From: Bacteroidota bacterium
GTDB lineage: Bacteria; Bacteroidota; Bacteroidia; Sphingobacteriales; Sphingobacteriaceae
Length of the DNA stretch: 64,000 bases
NCBI GenBank assembly: GCA_023450085.1
Contig: JAEXHI010000024.1
Coordinates: 434,001 to 498,000, forward strand
Reading direction: 5' to 3'
Part shown: piece by piece, positions 58,531 to 64,000 of the stretch
How positions within the stretch are numbered: position 1 is the stretch's first letter
Layout of the letters: each line of letters begins with the position of its first letter
Program-made: the position numbers and the translations under genes
The notes under the pieces: model-generated
The model's database searches: none
What the model saw: the letters and a program-made list of their open reading frames with translations, nothing else
What the model was told of the DNA's origin: nothing

Positions 58531-59943
58531 ATGAATGTTGTTGTAAAATCAACTAAGCGCATTATATATAACTATGTAATCTGCATCTTTATTTCGATTT
58601 CACTAATTGTAGGGCTCAATCATTATGGACTTAAGGCCATAGACGGCATCAGGTCATTTACCTCTGGCGAATCGGTTTACATGAAAGCCCAGCAAGAAGC
58701 ATCACGGCAACTGACAAACTACGTCTTCACTTCAAATCCTGAGTATTACACTAACTTTAAGACACAGCTTCAAGTACCTATCAATGATAGCTTGGCTAGA
58801 ATTTCCTTAGATAATAATCAACATCATAAGATTGCAAAAAAGCATTTACTGCTTGGTAAAAACATCTCCGAAGATGTAGACAATATTATTTGGGTTTATC
58901 GCAACTTTAAATCGCTATCCCAGTTTAAAAAAGCAATCTCCATTTGGAAAGCAGCTGACCAATTAGTCATCGACCTCGAAAATCAAGGCAAAAAAATTAA
59001 TGAGCAACTCAAACGAAATGTCGTTTTTAGTGCGGCAGAAAAAGAACAACTTGCCCGTGATATAGATAGAACTTGTAAACTACTGACACAAAAGGGTAAT
59101 GAGTTTGATGCTTCCTTGACTGAAAATTCGAGGCTAGTTAACAAAACCGTACTTACCATTAACACCTTAATGGCCTTCATTATCTTCATTTCCATTGTTG
59201 GCATATCTGTAAAGTACATCCATAAACTGTCGGTAATACAGAAAAAAACCATGGCGCAAAACGAAATCCTTCTGAAAACAAATGAAGAAATGGATCTTTT
59301 CACCCATAGTGTATCGCACGACCTTAGGTCGCCTATTACCTCACTAATGGGTATTATTACCTTGGCCGAGGCAGAGCAGGAGCCAAGGCAGCGTCACGAA
59401 TACTTTGCTATGATGAAGCGAATCCTTTTCAGACAAGATGAATTTATCTTAAAAATCATCCAATTCTCCAAAAACAAAAGGACAGATTTGCACATCCAAG
59501 AAATACACCTACCTTCTTTTTTTGAATATCTTGTCCAAGATCTCGAACATAGCGGCGAGATTAAAGTAGATCTTAAGCTTGACATTGAGGACGCTACCAT
59601 TTGTATTGATACCTTTAGGCTAGACATCATTTGTAAAAATCTAATTTCAAACGCCATCAAATATGCCGACCCTGAAAAAGAAAAGGCGTTCATTAGCATT
59701 TCCGTAAAAGTTGCTCAAGGGGTATTAAGTTTAATATTTGAAGATAACGGCATTGGCATTCACCACAAACACCAATCGAAAATATTCAACCTATTTTATG
59801 TAACCACGCATCACAATAAGGGAAGCGGCATTGGACTTTACTTAGTGAAAGAAATGATTAGCAAACTAGATGGGGAAATAGATGTACATTCATCTAATGG
59901 TGAAGGAAGTGTATTTTCTATCAAAATCCCAACCTTAGCTTAG
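58531..59943 (+). CDS. Sensor histidine kinase
   Basis: The 470-residue protein has a membrane segment at about 13-34, a helical periplasmic sensor region (about 35-205; CHASE3-like in being helical), a second membrane segment (about 208-228) and a cytosolic kinase. H box SVSHDLRSPITSL (His about 263), N box NLISNAIKYA, G1 DNGIGI and G2 GSGIGLYLV are intact. No response regulator is adjacent, so it is an orphan. The signal is not known. Confidence 0.9.
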   Translation: MNVVVKSTKRIIYNYVICIFISISLIVGLNHYGLKAIDGIRSFTSGESVYMKAQQEASRQLTNYVFTSNPEYYTNFKTQLQVPINDSLARISLDNNQHHKIAKKHLLLGKNISEDVDNIIWVYRNFKSLSQFKKAISIWKAADQLVIDLENQGKKINEQLKRNVVFSAAEKEQLARDIDRTCKLLTQKGNEFDASLTENSRLVNKTVLTINTLMAFIIFISIVGISVKYIHKLSVIQKKTMAQNEILLKTNEEMDLFTHSVSHDLRSPITSLMGIITLAEAEQEPRQRHEYFAMMKRILFRQDEFILKIIQFSKNKRTDLHIQEIHLPSFFEYLVQDLEHSGEIKVDLKLDIEDATICIDTFRLDIICKNLISNAIKYADPEKEKAFISISVKVAQGVLSLIFEDNGIGIHHKHQSKIFNLFYVTTHHNKGSGIGLYLVKEMISKLDGEIDVHSSNGEGSVFSIKIPTLA

Positions 59944-60126
59944 CTATTTTTTAACGGTAATTATTCGACCGGTAACCAGCGTAAAACTATAAATACGGTA
60001 TAAGCCGTCATCAGTCATTGCTATACTTTCTACCAAGCCTGTTTTGCTAAAAGTATCAGTTACCAAGTCGCCTTTTTTTATGTCGTTGAGCACCTCTAAC
60101 GGTGTTTCTTCTGTCAATCTAATCAT
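59944..60126 (-). CDS. Small protein of unknown function
   Basis: A 60-residue protein (MIRLTEETPLEVLNDIKKGDL start) with a KGDLVTDTFSKTGLVES segment and alternating strands, compatible with a small SH3-like barrel, without recognised motif. Its stop abuts the convergent kinase stop, and it follows the PagL-like gene by only 4 bp on the same strand. Real coding is supported by its good reading frame and tight packing, not by homology. Confidence 0.5.
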   Translation of the reverse strand: MIRLTEETPLEVLNDIKKGDLVTDTFSKTGLVESIAMTDDGLYRIYSFTLVTGRIITVKK

Positions 60127-60130
60127 TGTT

Positions 60131-61246
60131 TTATTTGGTAAATATTAACCCAAAGCCCACATAATCTGCATCAGTTTGGTGAATGTATCCTTTAGCCTGC
60201 AAGCCTACCCAATTATTTAATTTATACCTTACACCTGTAGTCCAATAAGTTTTAACGGGCAACAAGCTATCATAGTGTATATAATAGCCATATTTCGCCA
60301 TAATGCCTAATTTCCCCATCCATAAATCTGGTCCTATTGCAGCACCTACTCTCCAACGTCCAAAGGAAGATGCCTTGGATTGGAAAGTTTCTAAATTTCG
60401 ATTAGGGTCATACACGGTAAAATAATATATGGCATCAACACCCGCCCCTAAAGCCAAGTAAGAATTTAAACGATAGTTATATCCTCCATAAAGCCCTGTT
60501 TTATACAAACCGTTTCTACTTTGGTACGCCCCTCTTCTACCCACATTTATCCCCAGTTCAAAACTATGCTTGTTATAATTTTCGTTTTCAAAAGTAGGCT
60601 TTGTCACTTCAACATCACTATTTAAAGCTCTAGTTACACTTAAACCAACACTTACGGTATTCAATCCATTATTTGGCACACGGGTACCACCATTTGAATA
60701 ATGTAAAATATCAAGATTAGCTGAAACTGCTGTTTTTTCACTAAGAGGTACATTAGCTTTCAAACCTGCTTTAAGGCCCAAATTAAGTCGGCTGCCAACT
60801 ATTGGATTTTGATTACTGAACCAAGATTCCCCTGCATATAGCAATCCTAAGCCTGGCGTAAATACAAGTTCAACTTTGTTTACGCTAAGTATCGGAAAAG
60901 TAAGTCCTCCCAACAAGCTAAAGGTATCTCCAAACTCTCCCTTTTGCGGATTTGCAACGAGGGTAACATTACTCATGCGCTTATAGTTGAAAATAAGATC
61001 AATACTTTTTATGCCCAAGTCACTCGACCATTTTTTGGGGTTCCTGTTCACATTGTAGTGATAAATCAATTCGCCACCATAGGCGTTACCTTGTAGAAAA
61101 TTCTTGTCGGCGCTAAAATTATCTATTGAACGTTGCAGGTTCAATTCTAAGCTATGTGCATTATGCTGCGCATAAACAGGAGATACAGTACCGATAAAAG
61201 CAAAGAGAATGAAGAATTTGAGAAAGGCAAAAGAATGGAAAGGCAT
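60131..61246 (-). CDS. PagL-like lipid A deacylase / acyloxyacyl hydrolase family outer-membrane protein
   Basis: From ATG 61246 (the longer form starts with TTG) the 371-residue product has a signal peptide ending VYAQ. The N-terminal half has an 8-stranded-like barrel pattern with LHYSNGGTRVPNNGLNTVSVG, which fits the His-x-Ser-Asn-Gly active-site stretch of PagL. The family removes an acyl chain at position 3 of lipid A. About 150 further residues (from TFENENYNKHS) form a second barrel-like part, so the protein is about twice PagL length. It follows a ThuA-like gene by 36 bp. Confidence 0.72.
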   Translation of the reverse strand: MPFHSFAFLKFFILFAFIGTVSPVYAQHNAHSLELNLQRSIDNFSADKNFLQGNAYGGELIYHYNVNRNPKKWSSDLGIKSIDLIFNYKRMSNVTLVANPQKGEFGDTFSLLGGLTFPILSVNKVELVFTPGLGLLYAGESWFSNQNPIVGSRLNLGLKAGLKANVPLSEKTAVSANLDILHYSNGGTRVPNNGLNTVSVGLSVTRALNSDVEVTKPTFENENYNKHSFELGINVGRRGAYQSRNGLYKTGLYGGYNYRLNSYLALGAGVDAIYYFTVYDPNRNLETFQSKASSFGRWRVGAAIGPDLWMGKLGIMAKYGYYIHYDSLLPVKTYWTTGVRYKLNNWVGLQAKGYIHQTDADYVGFGLIFTK

Positions 61247-61282
61247 TGTTTTAAATGGATTTACAGCTTTCAAAAATATAAA

Positions 61283-62014
61283 TTATTTGCGCATGGCCCA
61301 CTTAATGCCCATTAAAAGTTGTTTTAAAAACCATTGATCGGTATAAGCTTCTGCCGTATGGCCAAGCCCTGTGTAAAACACTCTGCCTCCTTCAAATTCG
61401 TGAGACCAAACGATGGGATGAAAGTCGCCCATTTTTCCACCTTGATAGGAGCTTTCATCTACCCTTACCAATACTTTCACCTTAGGATTAAATGATTTGA
61501 AGTTATACCATTCGTCAGTATGCAGCCAGCTTTCCGGCATTCCTTTCATTAATTTATCTTTAGGTTTTACCGCTATCAGTTTAGCTTGTTGCACCTTTGG
61601 GTGATCGGTAAAAAAGGCACCTATCATTTTTCCATACCATTCCCACTCAAAGCAAAAATCAGTAGCCGCATGTATGCCCACCAAACCTCCACCTTTACTG
61701 ATATAGCTTTTAAGTGCTTGCTTTTGTGCTTCTGTAAAAACATTTGAGCCTGTTGGGTTCAAAAAAATCAATGCTTTGTATCTCGATAGATTTTCCAAGG
61801 TGAAGCTATTTACATTTTCTGTAGTATCTACCTCGAAACCATTATTTACTCCTAAATTTTTAATGGTGGCAATACCTTCTTTAATGGATTTATGACGAAA
61901 GCTGGTGGTTAATGAAAACACAAGTACCCTATTTTCTTTTTTCCTTTTTGCGTGAAGCTCTTTAGGTTGAAAAAATAAGGCAATAGCCACCAATACGGCA
62001 AGTACAAATTTCAT
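61283..62014 (-). CDS. Secreted ThuA-like domain protein
   Basis: The 243-residue product has a signal peptide (to ELHAK) and a single ThuA/class-I glutamine amidotransferase-like fold: VLVFSLTTSFRHKSI, GGGLVGIHAATDFCFEWEWYGKMIGAFFTDHP and FYTGLGHTAEAY. The catalytic Cys of amidotransferases is replaced. The family is linked with carbohydrate metabolism; the enzyme activity is mostly unproven. The upstream VF530-like gene is 4 bp away, and the PagL-like gene follows. Confidence 0.83.
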   Translation of the reverse strand: MKFVLAVLVAIALFFQPKELHAKRKKENRVLVFSLTTSFRHKSIKEGIATIKNLGVNNGFEVDTTENVNSFTLENLSRYKALIFLNPTGSNVFTEAQKQALKSYISKGGGLVGIHAATDFCFEWEWYGKMIGAFFTDHPKVQQAKLIAVKPKDKLMKGMPESWLHTDEWYNFKSFNPKVKVLVRVDESSYQGGKMGDFHPIVWSHEFEGGRVFYTGLGHTAEAYTDQWFLKQLLMGIKWAMRK

Positions 62015-62018
62015 GGGC

Positions 62019-62243
62019 TTAATTTTTAAAGGTGTCGAGATAAAGCTGTTCCACCTGTTTTCGGGCCCATTCTTGTTTACGCAAAAACTTTAGGCTTGAT
62101 TTAACACTGGGATCTTTAATGAAGCAATTAAACCGCAAAAGATAACCTAGCTCCGGCCAGCCATAATGTTCGCTTAAGCGAGTAACAATATGTTCTAGCG
62201 TTTTACCATGCAATGGATTGTTCTTCTGTTCGGGTTGGCTCAT
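62019..62243 (-). CDS. VF530-family small DNA-binding-like protein
   Basis: From ATG 62243 (MSQPEQKNNPLHGKTLEHIV) the 74-residue product has the VF530 pattern NPLHGKTLEHIVTRLSEHYGWPELGYLLRFNCFIKDPSVKSSLKFLRKQEWARKQVE. A structure-based DNA-binding role has been proposed for the family. The reading start two codons upstream is a TTG. It overlaps nothing and is followed by ThuA after 4 bp. Confidence 0.82.
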   Translation of the reverse strand: MSQPEQKNNPLHGKTLEHIVTRLSEHYGWPELGYLLRFNCFIKDPSVKSSLKFLRKQEWARKQVEQLYLDTFKN

Positions 62244-62348
62244 ACACAAAGTTAAAAGGATTGGTGTAAATGTAAAGCTGCATTACCAATCCTTTTTTAA
62301 GCTGTGTATTTTAACCCACGGTATTACGGGAATTTGAACGCAAACCAG

Positions 62349-63260
62349 CTAACGATGTAACTTGTTTTTCCGAAGATACTGAAGTAATTCTTGTGGTCGA
62401 TCTGTTTGGATGATGTTTACTCCTTTACTAATGATCCAATCCCAACTGTCTTTCAAATTCCCCTCTTCAACAGCTAAATCATCATGGTGGCTAGCATTTA
62501 GGCTTGGCCATAAGGTATTCACCCAAACTCTAGATCCTTCATTTTTAATTTGATTAAACTGATTAATGATTTTTGAAGTGTCGCTGTTAAAGACAAGTTC
62601 AAATGCTACGGGTTTCATTTTAGTACTATAGTCACGAATAAGTGTGGCAGCGTCAGGTTTATCTAAATTTACTACAGGCATAAAAACCACTTGATTGAAA
62701 AAAGCCTTACCTTTTTCTGAAGTAACCTTTTCATAATCGCCACCACTTTTCACTACGGTTTGTTTCAAGGTACCCGTTCGTTCCAATATTTTGTAAACTT
62801 CATCAAAATGATTGTAGCCTTTATCAATGTTCACCAAAATTTTGCCTTTGGCTACCAACATGGCCTCTTCCAAAGTAGGTATCCTGTGATGGGTTTCTAT
62901 TCCAATACCGCTTTTAAGATATAACTTCTTAATTTCATCTAAGGTAAAATCTGCCACGTTTCCTTTTCCATTGGTGGTACGATTTAGGGTTTTGTCGTGC
63001 ATTAAAATTAACTGGCCATCTTTGGTTTTCTGGATATCAATTTCCACCATATCTGCTCCCATTTTAATGGTATTTTCAATAGCTCTGATAGAGTTTTCTG
63101 GCGCATTTCTCCAATCGCCCCTATGCACCACTACCAATACTTCCTTACTTTTAGACTCGAAAAGCAATTTTGAAATGATTTCTATTTCATTGTTGTTTTG
63201 TTGGGCATAGCAAAACGGGCTTGCCAATAGCATTAAAATGCCAATCAATTTAACTCTCAT
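62349..63260 (-). CDS. Secreted glycerophosphodiester phosphodiesterase
   Basis: From ATG 63260 the 303-residue product has a signal peptide (to FCYAQ) and the GDPD signature VVHRGDWRNAPENSIRAIENTIKMGADMVEIDIQKTKDGQLILMHDKTLNRTTNGKG with the two catalytic His and the Glu-x-Asp metal ligands (VEIDI), and the C-terminal ...IQTDRPQELLQYL. It splits glycerophosphodiesters into glycerol 3-phosphate and an alcohol. The 30-residue upstream extension is not credible. Confidence 0.9.
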   Translation of the reverse strand: MRVKLIGILMLLASPFCYAQQNNNEIEIISKLLFESKSKEVLVVVHRGDWRNAPENSIRAIENTIKMGADMVEIDIQKTKDGQLILMHDKTLNRTTNGKGNVADFTLDEIKKLYLKSGIGIETHHRIPTLEEAMLVAKGKILVNIDKGYNHFDEVYKILERTGTLKQTVVKSGGDYEKVTSEKGKAFFNQVVFMPVVNLDKPDAATLIRDYSTKMKPVAFELVFNSDTSKIINQFNQIKNEGSRVWVNTLWPSLNASHHDDLAVEEGNLKDSWDWIISKGVNIIQTDRPQELLQYLRKNKLHR

Positions 63261-63335
63261 ATTTTTTATTCGTGGATGCAATACTAAACAAATGGAATAA
63301 AGTTCGGCAACAATAATCGTTATGAAATCTTTAAC

Positions 63336-63366
63336 AAAAAAATCCCGCAAGTAAACTCACAGGATT
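63336..63366 (-). terminator. Terminator after the OmpA pseudogene
   Basis: On the minus strand an 11-bp stem with wobble pairs (63341-63351 with 63356-63366) is followed by T7. It lies 31 bp past the OmpA-like stop. It may be left over from the intact gene. Confidence 0.65.
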
Positions 63367-63396
63367 TAAATATGATTGTTTGGTGGTATTAATTAC

Positions 63397-63944
63397 TTAT
63401 TTCTTTACAATTTTAAATTCAGTTCTTCTGTTCAACTGATATGCTTCTTCAGAACATTTCACACCATTAGTACAGTCATTTACGGGAACACTTTCGCCAT
63501 AACCCTTGGCAGTAATCCTACTTTTTTCTATGCCTCTGTTTATAATGTATTGTACTGCTGAGTTTGCTCTGCTTTGCGACAGCAATTTATTGTATTGGTC
63601 ATTGCCCCTACTATCTGTATGTGAGCCAAGCTCAATCCAAATGGTTGGGTTTTCCTTCATTATTTCAACCAATTTATCCAGTTCTTTAGCGGCATCTGGC
63701 CTAATGTTGGCCTTATCAAAATCATACCTGCAACAGGAGTACTTCCGGCTGCCAAGCCCCAAACAGTAGTGCTAGTTAAGTTAACACGGGGAAATAACAA
63801 GCCCTTGTTTGTACTTTCTAATTCGAGTATAGCGGCCTTATTAACGGTCGTTGGATTATCACCAATTTTGACCTGAGCATTAGCGAAATGCGCATACACG
63901 CTTAACATCACGCATAGCGTGAGCCCTTTTGTAAAATTTCCCAT
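63397..63944 (-). pseudogene. Chimeric, frame-broken OmpA-family gene
   Basis: From ATG 63944 the reading frame gives a signal peptide (MGNFTKGLTLCVMLSVYAHF) and VKIGDNPTTVNKAAILELES, then GLLFPRVNL and TSTTVWGLAAGSTPVAGM; that frame then runs out of sense and stops at 63660. In another frame from about 63727 the sequence reads YDFDKANIRPDAAKELDKLV and on through an OmpA domain (ELGSHTDSRGNDQYNKLLSQ, RANSAVQYI, ending NRRTEFKIVKK). The junction lies at TATGATT (about 63718-63726). The two parts look like different proteins joined out of frame. A sequencing error cannot be excluded. Confidence 0.72.
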
Positions 63945-64000
63945 AGGTTTAGATAGATAAAAATTTAACGCACCTAAAATACTCAGCACGTAAATCTATT

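Noticed and set aside
1..64000. CRISPR array or insertion sequence
   Set aside because: No regularly spaced repeats of 25-40 bp, no transposase or integrase motif and no long terminal inverted repeats were found.

Overview
The window reads as chromosomal DNA of a Bacteroidota bacterium, most likely a Sphingobacteriaceae member close to Pedobacter. The signs are: SusC/SusD genes with an ECF sigma/FecR pair, type IX secretion sorting domains beside PorP/SprF, promoters of the form TTTG-N19-TAnnTTTG, no clear Shine-Dalgarno sites, and short intergenic repeats of the kind common in this group. The family-level placement is inference; no rRNA gene is present to confirm it.

Layout. (1) 1-6568, minus strand: a locus for export of Cys-rich peptides. 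A C39-like/VKOR/thioredoxin fusion is followed by two modules, each made of a near-identical ~118 bp noncoding element, a double-glycine-leader Cys-rich peptide gene, a hairpin and a thioredoxin-family gene. A peptidase-containing ABC exporter comes last and runs off the left edge. This is the best candidate for an under-described system: small secreted peptides with 6 and 8 cysteines, a leader protease/exporter, and redox enzymes suited to making or proofreading disulfides. The repeated element may be a structured mRNA leader or a divergent small RNA. (2) 6747-14926: dnaK and assorted single genes (L,D-transpeptidase, methyltransferase, pepE, GNAT, MutS-like ATPase), separated by repeat-rich gaps. 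(3) 15017-30142, minus strand: the S10-spc-alpha ribosomal cluster from rplC to rplQ, including secY, map, infA, rpmJ and rpoA. rplC has its own strong promoter; a second promoter lies between rpsN and rpsH, and a terminator-like hairpin lies between rpmD and rplO.

(4) 30540-51405: about 21 kb of non-ribosomal genes that separate rplC from rpsJ. It holds a TauE-type transporter with its DUF1634 partner, prephenate dehydrogenase, and a probable ECF sigma/FecR-controlled SusCD locus with three putative hydrolases (a metzincin-like protein, an N-formylglutamate-amidohydrolase-like lipoprotein and an M14 carboxypeptidase). It also holds two homologous beta-helix proteins carrying different T9SS sorting domains, one next to PorP/SprF, and a second N-formylglutamate-amidohydrolase-like gene. 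(5) 51491-55057, minus strand: rpsL-rpsG-fusA-rpsJ with its own promoter and terminator. (6) 55457-63944: envelope and unknown genes, an orphan histidine kinase, a PagL-like deacylase, ThuA-like, VF530 and GDPD proteins, and a chimeric out-of-frame OmpA pseudogene.

No tRNA, rRNA, CRISPR array, transposase or integrase was seen. All function calls come from motif reading only; no database search was run.
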